From Cymbidium sinense (taxonomy: Eukaryota; Streptophyta; Magnoliopsida; Asparagales; Orchidaceae), in the NCBI GenBank assembly GCA_021442155.1, contig CM038222.1, positions 112,037,121 through 112,101,120 of the forward strand: a stretch of 64,000 bases of DNA, in the 5' to 3' direction. A program made the translations under genes and the position numbers. Shown in pieces: positions 20,666-33,300 of this stretch; position 1 is the first letter of the stretch, and every line of letters begins with the position of its first letter. Below the pieces are notes generated by a model. The model ran no database searches. It worked only from the letters and a program-made list of their open reading frames with translations, and was not told where the DNA came from.

Positions 20666-23600
20666 TTTGTTTTAAATCGGGTTTGTTAAGTTCCCTATGG
20701 AGGTAAGCCCCCATAGTTAATTACATATTAAGAAATGAGATTCTTTAAGAATACTCTCGATTAAGGTAGATGATCATTATCTCCAAATATTTTGATGGTT
20801 AGACTATCAATAAATTGGTTTATTTTGGAAGATCAAATGGGATTGATCAAAGGGAGAGAGTTATTATCGAAGCCAAAGGAAGATAAGTAGGAGATGCTCA
20901 CGATGCTAGGAAACCTAGTGAGCATTTCAAATTATCCTATGGTTGGACTTTACATGTTTGAAATTTGAAAAGAATTTATTTGTTTGAGTTGGATTTTTAT
21001 TAGAAATTCAGGGCTTATAATTCCATGATGCAAGGTCATGGAATTTCCTAAGAGATGAGGATTTATGCTTATGGCCCATAGGAGGGAGAAGCAACCTTAG
21101 AACCTGAATATAGGGAGCTTTGGTGAGGGCCAAAAGCATGATCTAAATCTAAGGTGAAAATGGGCATATGGTTTACCTCCACAAGAGAGGATAAATCACC
21201 CAATAATTGGACTTACAACTGCCTAGGGGTGGATGCCAAATAACTCCTCATATGATTTTAAATTTATGTAGGCAAGTCATATGCTTTATGCAAGATAATT
21301 GGGCTATTATTTATTTAAAAAGAGACTAAGTCCTTAAACTCACTCCCTAAAGAGACTAGATCATGCAAGGGCATGCTTCAAATGACCTAAATCTAATGCA
21401 AATCATATTACATGTTATTTTTATTTTTGGGAAATCATTTGACTCAGGCTTATAGGATTCATATGCCTAATGCATGGGAAGTAAGATTATTAGGCAAAAT
21501 CAATGAGAAGGGAGGAGGTGTGTTTCCACGATGGCTCTCAAAGGTCAAGCCAAGTTTCTCTGGCAAAGGTGGAAGCCCTCCAATAAAGAGTGAAACAAGA
21601 TGCTTTTATACATGATGTTGTAAAAGAAACACTCATCCAGCTAAGGGGTTATTAATTCTTTTATCTTGATTTTAACTTAGAATTTAAATGAGATTATGAG
21701 TTGTTTATTTTAATTTTGAATTGATTAATTTGGTAGAAGATTTACTTTTTCCTAAGAGACTAATCACCATTCAGGCCATTCATCAAAGTAAGAAAGAAAC
21801 TAGGAAAATATGTCATTTCTAATGCACAAACTAAATAAAATATCAAACATTTTTATAAAGCTAACACAAAAGAATAAAATGCCATTTGTGGTTGGGCACC
21901 ATCGCACAAACTCAAAAATAAATTGGGTAGCTGAGCTTTATCCTTATATAACCCATATTACAAATAAATTAAGTACAATTAAGCAAATAATTCATTATTA
22001 TGGGGGTCTTCAAGCTTCATTTCTTCATTCTTTTTTTCTTCTTTCTTTTCCTTTTCTTCTTTCTTCTTTGGTTCCTTCTTTAGATGGTTAGAAGGTAGAT
22101 GATCCAAAGGCTTCACATGGTACATAAGGCATGGTTTTATAACTCTTGCTCGTCCTAATCCCCCATAACAATCATTCCAAAATTCTAATTGCAAAGGTAC
22201 ATGAAAATGGAAAAAGTATATCTAACTAAAACCTATAAAATAGAGATTAGCTAAACAAACCACATATTTACAAGCATGTATATAAATAAATTGGACTTAG
22301 CACCACACACATGGGTAACCAAGTCTGCCTGGCCTATCTTCGGATTATGATTAAAGGTATAAGAAACCTACACATCGAAAGCAGTCATATTTTTATTATA
22401 TCGCCCCTTAAGCACAATCCCTGCAGAACATAATGATTAGACTAACTCATCCTACCATTCATTCTATGCACATACACCCTAACATTCAGAATAAAATATC
22501 ACATCATAAAATAAAAGCAAACTTCAAACCATGCACTGCCCTAACATAGGACTGGAAGTGGTGACTTAGCCTAATGTGTGTGCCATGTAAGGTTTATGTG
22601 GTATGCTTAGCTAGGCTTTAAGGTTAGGATTTTCTAAGTGTGAAAAGGTTCAACTTAGAAGGGTGGTCTCATTTAAGTTGTTTAGTTGATATGAGTTAAT
22701 TTTATTTGGTGATTTGATTTAGTTTGAATGAACCTACTTAATTACTAAAGATTGTAAAGAGAGGAAAAGAGAAGACAACCTCTCTTTCCTCCCAACCTTA
22801 AGTGATTTCGAAGGTAGGTTCATTAATGATTTTTATTTAGTAAATATTTTATTATGCATTTTAATTAATCTTAAGTTTAGATTTTCTCTAAATAAACCTA
22901 ATCAAAAAGATAAGCATTTCAAGATTAAGTAAAGTGAATTACTATCACAAAACTAACAATATTTTATTTCTTTCCCACATGTGTATCATGCACATGAATG
23001 AATCTTAAGCATATATATACATGTGATGCAAGTATTTAGCACACCTTAATAATAAATGCTAAGAGAGGTTGTTTAAGGAAACTTGGAATGTTTAATGTAT
23101 GCATGATTTTGTTAAGCAGAAGAGAGTGATTCTTTTATCTATTTTTCATAGGCACATTTACAAGTATAAAAGATATAAGTGAGTATGATGCCATTGTTAA
23201 CTCAGGGTGTAAGGTACAAGACCTACTTAGGGCTACTTAAAGTCTCGCAACCTTGGGGTTATCCAGACTAATATACCACTTTCCTTAGATACAAGCATAT
23301 GTACAAAAGAAATGAATGGAAAAGAAAGATACAAAAGTTTATATTTGTTTGTTTGATTTGTTTATGCAATTTATATGTGTAGGTATGGATGTCCTTCTTT
23401 AAGTAATAGCATAGGGATGAATAGGAATGGAGTTAGGCAAGTGTTATGTTCTTTTCAAATGAACTATATACTTTGCCAAATCTTATTCAAAACTATGCTA
23501 AAAGGAAAGGGGAGGAAAAGTGCACTATGCACATCTTCAAATTTATATCCACATACAAGCTTATAAATAATTATAAGTAGCACACTTTCAGTTTTAAGTA

Positions 23601-24601
23601 TTTGATTTATAGATTTTGAAAATAGTTTTGAATTTAATAGTGATAATAGCCACTCATATTTTTTACTTTAGCCAAAACATGCAATTTGACATAAAGAAAA
23701 TATTTCATTTTGAATTAGATTTTTGAAAAGCATGAATGTATGAAACTCATATGACATACACATTTAGTATCCTAGGAAAGAATTAAAATGATGTAAGCAT
23801 GTAATTTCATTGACTGTAATTAATTCCTAAAGACAATCTTATGAAGTAAGATCATTTAAAGAGAATCAAAAGTTGTTTAAGGAGACTTTCATTTTATTTT
23901 GAGTTTGATTTGAATTAGAAAAGTGTGAGAAGGTTTGCTGTTCCTTACCCATTCCCACATGTGTGTATTATTTTAGTTTAATTTTTAAGTGATTAGATTA
24001 ATTTTATGCTTTAGTTAGGTTAAGGTGTAGATTAAGTTCATTAATTACCCCTTACTTAAACCACTTTAACATATTTAATCAAATAATTATGAGCCAATGT
24101 ATGACATAAAATCACAAGAAATTTAAATTAGCAATGCATCCTAGGAAAGAAAGGTACCTAATGCAAATGGCTCATAATTAATGATTAATTAAGCTAAAGG
24201 GTTTAATTTAAGTACTTTCATAACCCTTCTCACACATATGGGTTAGGTATGATTTCCTAAGTTTCTTGGGTTATTGAACACCTAAGCATCTACCCAAGAA
24301 GGATTGATTAAGTTTTTGGATTGATTTTTGGTTTTAAGAATTTGATTTGATTAATTAAGTAGATCATTACTGGATTAACCCTTAATTAGATTTAGATTAA
24401 GGAAGAAAGGGGGTTTAGGGAATAGCTTAAGGAAAATATCCCAAAATCATTCCATAAACCTCCTAATCACTTAAACAAAGTTTAATTATCTTAAACAAGG
24501 AATTAAACCACTATTCATGTGCTTAATTAACCTTAATTACATTAAGAGAGTGATTAAGGGTTCATTAATTAATTTTCTTGATTAACTTATTAATAAATTC
24601 C

Positions 24602-24642
24602 AAAAAAATTAGGGGAGGCAGAAGTCATCCCACTAAACATGC
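24602..24642. promoter_or_regulatory. Conserved purine-rich LTR block
   Basis: AGGGGAGGCAGAAGTCATCC followed by CACTAAACAT. It recurs with few changes at about 44163-44192 (A 5' LTR) and 19045-19074 (B 3' LTR), although flanking sequence differs more. Conservation across three LTRs suggests a cis-acting element; the function is not known. Confidence 0.5.
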
Positions 24643-25229
24643 CCGATAAGTTTAGAATTAATTAATGAAGATATTAGAGAGTAATTAGGGTTATTAAGTT
24701 TTTAAATAAACCTTAATTATGGAAAATCTACTGTTCCAATTCAATTAAAAATAATTTTATCCGATTCCCTCTGAATTATCTTCAAAATGAACATGAGTTT
24801 GTATTTTTTTTAAAATTTTTCTACAATTAGTTATGAATTTAGAAATTTTTGATTTATTTAAGAGATTTTTTATTAATTCTGCTAATTTATTTTATTAAAA
24901 TAAATTATTTGACACTCAAATTTCAATATCTTCTAATCCAAAGGTTATTTTGACTTGAAATTTTTATGGTAGGTGTATTTTAATATCAGTTTTAGTATTT
25001 AAAAATTTTAACTTAATCTGACATGTATTTTTTAGTTTAATTAAAGAAATTTAACTTTTACTAAAACTCAAATTAAGCTCAAAATACTCAATCAAATTTG
25101 GGGGTTTTGGGTTTGTTGGATTCCTCTCGGAAAGACAAATCCAACGAGCACTTGTTTGCAAATTTTGGTTAAATATTTTATTTTCTATAAATTTTTAAAG
25201 TTTAAGGTAATTTAAATTAATTTTTTAAA

Positions 25230-25620
25230 TCAGAAAACATTGGCGTGCAACATGGCCGCGATTAGACATGCGGTGCGGCGTGACACAGCGTGCCACCGCG
25301 TGATTGGATTTGGTGCGCGTCGCCTTTTGGCGAAGAGTTAACGGAATGAGAGCAACCCACAGTTTGTTATGGACCATCCGATTGTAGATCAGATGGTCCA
25401 GATCAGATTACGCGATCCAGAGGCGAAGATAATGTGGCCGACGCGTGATTTGAGCTATCTGATCATGCGAATTGCACGATCGGATGGTCCAGATCACATT
25501 AAGCGATCTGAAGGCCCGGATCACGTGATCCACATGCGATCCAAGTCGTCCGATCCGACAAATCGCAGGATCGGATGGAGGCTGGTGCTCGCCGACAGTG
25601 AACAGTAAAATGAGGGTATT
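25230..25620 (-). promoter_or_regulatory. GC-rich GATC-repeat module of A 3' LTR
   Basis: The sharpest GC peak in the LTR. It carries GATCAGATGGTCCAGATCA and GATCGGATGGTCCAGATCA words, CACGTG within ATCACGTGATCC, and other GATC palindromes. The counterpart in the 5' LTR is at 44770-45170. It is probably part of U3 on the minus strand; no TATA box was assigned with confidence. The open frame at 25369-25608 is a by-product of high GC. Confidence 0.4.
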
Positions 25621-26579
25621 TATTTTTTTGAAAAATGAGGGATTCTAAGTGAAAACTTATCCAAATGGGCTCATTTTAACATCGATTCACACTAGAAAAA
25701 TTCTATTTTCTAATTGGGATGATTTAAAATAAAAATGCTGGATTATCTAGGGTAGATTCCTAAAAATCATGCAAAACCATCACAAAATGAAGGATCCTAA
25801 GGCCGACTATGGTTTTTGAAGATTACCTTACTGGGGATGATTTCAGGCGGCGATGATGACTCGAGTGCGCTATTGAGTGAGGGAAGAAGCCTTGAAATGA
25901 GCTTGGATCTTCTCCTTCACGTTGAAATGAAGTTTCTTCCGATGATCATCATTTCCTCGCTGAAATCCACTTAATTTTGAAGTATTTCTCTCCAAAATGA
26001 AGTGAGGGTGATTGCTAATGGCTTTGGGATAATGAGAGGAATGGGGGTGCTCAATAAGAAGGATAATGAGAGGAATGGGGGTTTGCTTCAGCCTCTAAAG
26101 CCTTAGAATAAAAAGTGAACAAAAATGAACATTTTTTGTTGAAAATTTTAGCTCCAAACTCATGTCATTTGGCTTAGGGTGGTTGAGAATGGAAGAGAAT
26201 CATTTTAAGTGGCTCCCTATGGTTGGCTAATGCATGGAAAGTGGCTACCATGAAGGACAAATGGGCGTCTTAGCCAAGGGGAGATGAGTGTCCTTCATGC
26301 CAAGTGTTTCAATGGGAGAGGTGAGGTGATTTCACCTCCCCATGAGTCATGGCTACCCCAACTACTCATTAGGTCAGAAAATTAGTGTCCTTGGTGCTTA
26401 TGTGGACAAATGGATGAGTACCAAGTGGCCAAGGAAGAGAAATGACCACTTAGGAAAGTGTCTTTTCTAATGGGATGCCCTTGACCCAAAGGCAAAGTGG
26501 TCATTTGATATTGAATTTGATTTGAGCAGATTTGAAATGAGTCAAAAGTAAGTTGAATCAAATTTCATGTCATTTGAAG

Positions 26580-27320
26580 TTCATTTGGTTTAATTTGGGT
26601 TAATTTGACCCATTTGGGTCAAATCGGGTCAAAATGGGTTAGGTTGATCAATTGGTCAAATTAGGTCAAACCAAGAGTTGGGTCAAGTTCAAATGATTAT
26701 TTGGAGTATATTGGTTCAATTGATTTCAATTAATTTGGTTTAATTTGTATTTAATTTGGATTTTGATCAATTTGATCCTTTAGGTCAATTTGGGCTTAGT
26801 TGACTGATTTGACCCAATTGACCAAATCGGCTTGAATCATGGCTTGGTTTGGGTTTGGTTGATCATTTGAAATGGATTGGTATCTTTGTTTCCAATCAAT
26901 TTGTTTTATATTTGATTTTGGCTTGATTTGACCTTTTAGGTCAAGTTGGGTTATGGTCAATTTAGGTTGGGTCTAGTTGTAGTGGTCAAATTGAGTTTAG
27001 TAAGGCTTTGGTGAGTTCAATAATCAATTTAGAGTGAACTTGAGCCATTGGTTCTAATCAATTTGAATTTAGCAATTTGGCTAGTTTGGGTTCATATGAG
27101 TTAAAGGGTTGACTTGGACAACAGGCTAGGTTGACTTGGTTTGACCTAATTCATGATAATTGATTAACCTATGATGATCAACAAATATGACATGAAGAGT
27201 GGATTGGCTTAATTCACTTTGATTTGGATTGAAATGGATTTTGATTCATGTAGGTCAAATTGGCCACTTTGGGTCAAGTGAGCCAATTGGGTTTAGTTGG
27301 CTTGATCAAGGCTTGATTCA
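26580..27320. promoter_or_regulatory. TTGACC/GGTCAA-rich degenerate repeat in LTR
   Basis: Degenerate repetition of words such as ATTTGGGTCAAAT, TTGACCAATT and GGTCAAATTGG. At least ten TTGAC cores, counting both strands, fall between 26605 and 26825. The same region is at 46100-46900 (A 5' LTR) and 48030-48900 (B 3' LTR). TTGAC(C/T) is the W-box bound by plant WRKY factors; whether it acts that way here is inference. Confidence 0.55.
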
Positions 27321-28144
27321 AGTTTGGTTGAACTCACATATGGATTTATGATTAAAATATAAATCTATTTGCAAGAGATTTGAAGTCAAATGGGTTTTGA
27401 TTCATTTGACAATTTTCAAGTTACATGAGTTTGATTTGGGTTTGATTTTTTTGAATTTAGTTTTGGCTTTAGGATTGAAGTTTATGTTTACATTTGGATC
27501 CATGATTGAAATATTGATTAAATCATGAAGAAAAATCAAGAGTTTGGCTTGATTTGAAATTGATTTGGCTAAGTTGATGATTTTGACTTGAAGTCTTAGG
27601 TTTGATTTTTGATTGAATTTGGATTTGATTTTTGAATTGATTCTTAGATATTTGAATTTATAATTCATTTATATTTGTGAATATAAATGAGAATATAAAT
27701 GGGTTATGAGAAAATTTATTGAATTTGAATTGATTTGGATTTGATTTGAGCTAAGTCCATAAGATAGAATCAAAGGGCTTAGGAAAGATTTTTGGAATTT
27801 GGATTTAAGTTTCAATCATGGGTTTTTATTATTTGGAATTGATTCATGATTTGAGAAAATCCATTGAAATTTATTCAAGGTTTGATTTGGAGTTGAAGTT
27901 GATATGAGTTTGGAGTTGATTTGAAATTGACTTGAAGGAAGGAAGTGAGGAGTTGGTTTAAGCTATTAGGGTAGGCAAATTTTCTTAACACCCATAAGGC
28001 ATGACATATTCCTATGGCTAACTCTTCTAAGTCTCTAGGGTTAAGTTAAGTGTTCACCTAATCACTATAAGTGTCTTAAGACTAAAGAGCTCTTAATGTC
28101 TAAAATGGAAGGGTTGAGAGCTCATTCCAAAAATGAGGTCAACA

Positions 28145-31130
28145 AAGGGCACCAGTGTGTGACCGACAAGTACACCACACGTATTGGTGTATCAAATGAT
28201 CAACAACATCAAATGATCACAAGAGATGCTCTACTCCTAACCCAAGGTGTAGAAATCTGAGCTTAGTGCAATGTGACTCTACTCATGTCAAAGACATAAG
28301 AGAGGGAATGAGGAATCCACTAGGGATAGAGTATGTGAACCTTTCACTAGGGAAATTGGTTCAAATCATCCACAAGGGGATGGGAGGTTTGATTTGATTT
28401 GAGTCTCACAAAGGAGAAATTTGATTTGTTTAATTAAGTTCTATTAGGGGAAGAGGGTTGAATTTGTTTCAATTTGTTGTTCATTTAATTATGTTTGTTT
28501 TGACTCCATGGAGGATAAACACGTAAACTCTCCATTGGGGAGGCAAGTTTAAGTCATCCATAAGGGAGGAAAGGTTGTAAAATCCACTGAGGGATTAAAA
28601 TTCTGGATTCGTTAGGGAACTAAAAAGATTTGCATCTCACTGAGGAGAAGTGAAAGATTTGATTGGATTGACTGATTTCTTTTTTTTGCTTGTTTCAAAT
28701 TTTTAATTTTGGATGTTGAAATGGACCTTGTTGGTTTGTGATGGATCTTACTGAGTAAGAGCCATGGAGGCCTAGACCTAACTCAGATTTACCAATCAAA
28801 AGGGGGTAGTCTACTAAACACATAGTAGGACTAGCCAACCAATGGGAATGACTTTTGATGTGCAACAACTGTACTAGGAAGAAAGCATAGTATACTTACA
28901 TCCTCCAAAGTAGGGACCATTTGTTGGGGTGATCTATTGGCAAAGCAATAGATCAAACCCAACCTAGGGCTACCTATTGAGTGAATGCCACCGAAGGACT
29001 TAGATTAACTCAGATATAATCAATATTAATTTCATTTTTAACTTATTTTGATTGATCCTATTGGTTTGCAATGGATTGCACTAAGTAGGGGCCATAGAGG
29101 CCTAAACCTAACTAAGACTTACCAATCCAAAGGGAGTAGTCTATCAACCATAAGGTAAGACTATCCAACCAAGGGGAATTCCTTTCAGTTTGCAATGGTC
29201 AAGTCTTAAGAAGAAAGCACGTGGACTCACATCTTCTAGAAACAAGAAACCACTAGGGTGATCAATTGATAATGCAATAGATCGAATCCTTCCCAGGGCT
29301 GATTATTGAGTGAATGCCACTGATGGACTTAAATAAGCTCAATGATAGTCAAAGATTAATTTCATTTTTAGTTTATTTTGATAGATTCTATTGGTTTGTG
29401 ATAGATCACACTGAGAAGGAGCTTATATAAGCCTAGACCTATCTTAGATTTACTGAACGAAAGGGAGTTGCTTCCCAGCCGATGGAAGAACTATCTGACC
29501 AAAGGAGTGCCTTTCGATTTGCAATGATCAATTTGAGTGAAGAAAGCTTGGGGACTCACATCTTCCACTATAAAGACTAGAGATCGGCTTTGGGCAACAA
29601 ATACTTAGGATGCATCGATTGCAACCATGTTAGAAAGAATGATTCATAGTCTTATATCTTCCATAGTAGAATGACTACCGGGGTAACCTGCTTGTGACAA
29701 AATAGATTAAACCCGACCTAAGGGCAACTACAAAGTGAGTATCGACCTGGGGATTTATCTCAACTCAGGTAGTTAGATAATTCTTATAAAGAGTTCTCAC
29801 GACAGCCTAATGATAGGATGCCTAAATGGGGCCCTTTGGGGGCTTGAATTCCTAATCCACAAGTGAATTAATTTATTTATTTTGTTTATTTATTTATTTA
29901 TCGTGGACCCTGTTAGTTTGTGAGGGATCAAACTAAGAAGGAGCTTATATCAGCTTAGACTTATCTCAGATTTACTGAACCAAAGGGAGAATCTATGCAT
30001 CCGCTAAACAAATTCTTCAACCATAGGGGTGGCTACTAGAAAAGGGGGACTGTCCAATCCAAGAGTAACCTAGGTAGTGTCTACATGGGGTCACAAAAAA
30101 TGTGATCCAAATAGAATGCCCGTAGGGAGAGGGGTCGCTAAGGGCTTAATCCAAAACCCTGGAGATGATGACATGGCTAGTCATATATCAAATAAGTATT
30201 CGGTGGACAAATCAAGGAGAAATTGTGGGGACTCACATCTGCCAAGAGTGGTGTATCCACTGCGTGAGTCATTATCATCATAGAAAACATCAACCAACCT
30301 AAGGTGCCCATCAATTTGTAAAATCTGAGAAAAGCTTGGGACTCACATCCTCTACAATGTAATCATTTAATAAATTCTGCTTTCGACAGGATCCAACCTA
30401 CATTACGAGTGAATGCCATCGAGGATTATTGACTCAAAAGGAAAGGACTCTGAGACTTATCCTAAACCTCAATATACTCACTAATTAGATCCTGATGATT
30501 AGTTCAAGAAGAAAGCACGGGGACTCACATCTTCTTAAATAAAATCAACACGAGGTAGCTTATTGGCTAGGTAGTGAAGTCCACCATACTAACAAGGTGC
30601 TTGTTGGTTTGCAATGGTCAAGTTAAGAAGAAAGCATGGGGACTCAAATCCTCCAACAAATGACCACTGGGGTGATATATTAGCGAGGTAGCATAGAGAC
30701 CCGACCTAGAGTAGCTAATGAGTAAGTGCCACAGGGGGCTTGCTCCCACATCAGAGTAGCCAGAGATAAAAGATATGTGTTTATTTTTGTGCTTATGTTA
30801 AAGGGAATATGACGCCTTTGGGGGACTCTTACACCTACCTTAAACATGCTTGGGGAATATGATGAAGTGGTGCCACAGGTGGCAAACAGGATTCCCACCA
30901 AGAAAGGATGTTGCTCAAGTTCTTTTACACCTATCCTAATAGTACTGGGAGATTGAGTTTGATTGTGTTTATGCTGTGAAAGAGGAATAGGATGCCACTG
31001 GGGGACTCTTACACCTACGCTAAATACGTCATGGAGGATTCTCAAGACAAGAAAACATGCTTAAAGAAGAGGAGATTTTGAAGAAATGGTATCAAATTTT
31101 TTTTGATTGATAGAATTATTTTCAAACATG
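28145..31130 (-). repeat. Element A 3' UTR with tandem repeats
   Basis: Non-coding. Degenerate units of about 320-350 bp recur near 28725, 29050, 29385 and 29905. Each has TTGGTTTGTGATGGATC, a CTGAGAAGGAGC-like word, CTAGACCTA and AGATTTAC, then GAAGAAAGCA and GGGGACTCACATCTTC. The last word also recurs near 30228, 30518 and 30640. Tandem repeats in this position are known for Tat-lineage elements and can seed satellites. Short frames here (30077-30283, 30680-31045) are not supported as genes. Confidence 0.7.
28150..28189. other. Stem-loop at the A 3' LTR/internal junction
   Basis: CACCA then GTGTG (28150-28159) pair with CACAC (28176-28180) and TGGTG (28185-28189). It begins six bases inside the LTR edge. 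The equivalent position in B carries a 15-bp perfect stem with different sequence (49854-49893). No purine-rich tract is seen at this edge on the minus strand. Confidence 0.6.
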
Positions 31131-32430
31131 ATTTTTATGGGTAATTTTTCTTTAAATAGAGCCCATTAATTGGAAGCATTGGGTGTTCCATAAGCTGATA
31201 AGATCCTCCTTGGTAGGCCTTCTCTATGACATAGGGTCTTCCCAAGTGGGTACAAACTTGCCTCCCATCTTTCAACGTGCAACAATTAGTCTCCTTAGGA
31301 CAAACACAATTTCTCCTACTAAGGACCTGATAGGGAGCCAATCATTTTGCTTCATTTCCTGAGATTCTAGCATGCCCATTGGAAACTCTCCTCAAACCAT
31401 TGAGCTTCTAACCACAACTTTGCATTCTCGGATCTTGCCATAATACCCCAAGTGTGAGTTGAACTCTAAAGGTAGAATGGCTCATCCATACACAAAGGAA
31501 AATGAAGTGTGATTGAGTTAGAGTTCTGCATGCATGGTAGTCAGGCTTTAACCAACTACTCATTTCAGCCTATTATCATCAAGAGTCTTCTTTAGTATTT
31601 GTATGAGAGTTTTGAATGGACCAAGCCTTTCTTGTAGAGAAGGTATATCTCTAATATATACTGTGTCTTCTGAAAAATCTATTGATCTTAGTGTTTTTAA
31701 ATGTAGTACCATTGTTAGATATAATTCATCGAGGTACCCCAAACCTATACATGATATAGTTCGAAAATCACATCTTCAGCTTTTCTCTGAAGGATTGTCG
31801 CCCACTTAAAAAAGCATGGTGTTTAGATTGAACCGATGACCATTGGAAGAAGGAGGATTGATCGGACCCACAATGTTGGTACCCCAACACTCGAATGGCC
31901 CCAATGTAGGGTGTAGAATGTTGGGTGGTTGATGTAAGACAACACCATGTACCTGACACTGATGGCATCTCCTAGCTACATCCATGTAGTCTATAATTAT
32001 CGATGGCCAGTAGTATCCTAGTCTCTTGATCTTTATATTCATCTTCATACCAGATTGATGTGCTCCACATAGACTTGAATGTACCTTGGTTACAATGCCA
32101 TAGGCTTTGTGTTTTCCTAATTAACGTAACCACATTTGATCAAAGGACCGTCAGTATAGAGTGCCATCAACGAGAGCATAGGAGAGAGCTCTCTATTTCA
32201 CCTGATGGGCTTGTGATTTCTCTTGAGGTAGTTTGCTGGTGTTCAAATAGTATATGAATGGTTACCTCCAATCTAGCTCCTTGTCCTTATAGGCAATGAC
32301 AACCTCCCCTTCAAGAGAAAATCTCTCAATGAGTTCAATTTCAATAAGGGATATGACTTGTCTATTTTGGACCTTTATTGGAATGGACTCATCTTCTAGA
32401 CATGCCAATTCTTTGACAAGTTTGGTCAAA
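31130..32430 (-). pseudogene. Element A integrase remnant
   Basis: Minus-strand order: a tail of the polymerase linker, zinc-binding segment YYWPSIIIDYMDVARRCHQC, then core start GPFECWGTNIVGPINPPSS. The core start normally reads WGTDIV, so the first catalytic Asp position is Asn. The stretch encoding the second Asp region is partly deleted near 31800 compared with B. LIQILKKTLDDN (31560-31640) and the C-terminal region (31135-31341) follow in broken frames. Integration function is lost. Confidence 0.75.
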
Positions 32431-33300
32431 GATCTGAGTTGAGTTAAGCTCTTAGGAGGTGGCATTTTTAAGATAGCTTTAATCTTTTCTGGATATATTT
32501 TTATTCCCCAGTGTCGTACAACAAACCCAAGGAATTTCCTTGAAGCTACTCCGAATGCACACTTCAGGGGATTCATTTTGAGGTTATATTATCTTAACTA
32601 TTCAAAAACTACTCTTAAGTCAAAGAGATGGTCTTTATTTTCTCTACTCTTGACTACCAGATCATCAACATATCACTCAACTTGATGATGGATGAGTTCG
32701 TTGAAGATTTGAGTCATGGCCTGTTGATATGTAGCACTAGCATTTTTAAGGCCGAAAGGCATGACCCTATAACAATATATTCTAATCGGGGTTCAAAAAG
32801 CAGTGTTTCTTTCATCCTCTGGGGCCATCTTGATTTGGTTATAGCCAGATGACCCATCCATGGAAGAGAAAACTACATGAGACTAGGTGATGTCCACCAT
32901 TAATTCTAGTATAGGAAGTGGAAACTCATCCTTAGGACATGCCTTATTTAAGTCCTTCAAATTGACATAAATGTGAATTTGGCCATTCTTCTTCTTACTT
33001 GGTATGACACTGGCTAACCAGGTAGAGTATTTTTCTTCCATGATGAAACTAGCATCAATCAGTTTCTTGACTTTAGAAATGACCTATTGTTCGATTTCTA
33101 ATCACATGCATCTAGGAGCTTGTTTGATAGAGTTAGCGCTAGGTTCTATTGCTAGTTTGTGGACTGCTACATCAGGAGATAATCTGGGCATCTCTTCATA
33201 ACTCCATGCAAAGCAGTTCTTAAACTCAGTCAATAGCCTAACTAAGTCATTGGTTTCTTCTTCATTTAGCAACGAACTGATGTATGTTGGCATGGATTTT
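32431..33300 (-). pseudogene. Element A reverse transcriptase remnant, RNase H deleted
   Basis: Minus-strand reading gives SYEEMPRLSPDVAVHKLAIE (about 33185), KNGQIHIYVNLKDLNKACPK, SSMDGSSGYNQIKMAPED and MPFGLKNASATYQQAMTQIF, and the active-site YVDDLVVKS (YVDD at 32661-32672). LKCAFGVASRKFLGFVV and PPPKSLTQLRSLTKL follow. That last motif then joins directly to KELACLED, which in B lies about 1 kb further on. The RNase H region is therefore absent. Stops and frameshifts interrupt the frame elsewhere. Confidence 0.82.

Larger units (their letters stand above)
20394..28144 (-). repeat. Element A 3' LTR (7751 bp)
   Basis: Bounded on the left by the target duplication and on the right by the point (GAGGTCAACA) where similarity to the 5' LTR stops. 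It contains, in plus order, the hairpin at 20636-20665, a C/T tract at 22018-22090, a purine block near 24611, a GC-rich module at 25230-25620, and a TTGACC-rich stretch at 26580-27320. Short frames inside it (for example 20389-20586 and 25369-25608) show no protein similarity. Confidence 0.85.

Noticed and set aside
27402..27668. 88-codon minus-strand ORF in the A 3' LTR
   Set aside because: Low-complexity TTTGATTT-rich DNA gives an Asn/Lys/Ile-rich string with no motif.
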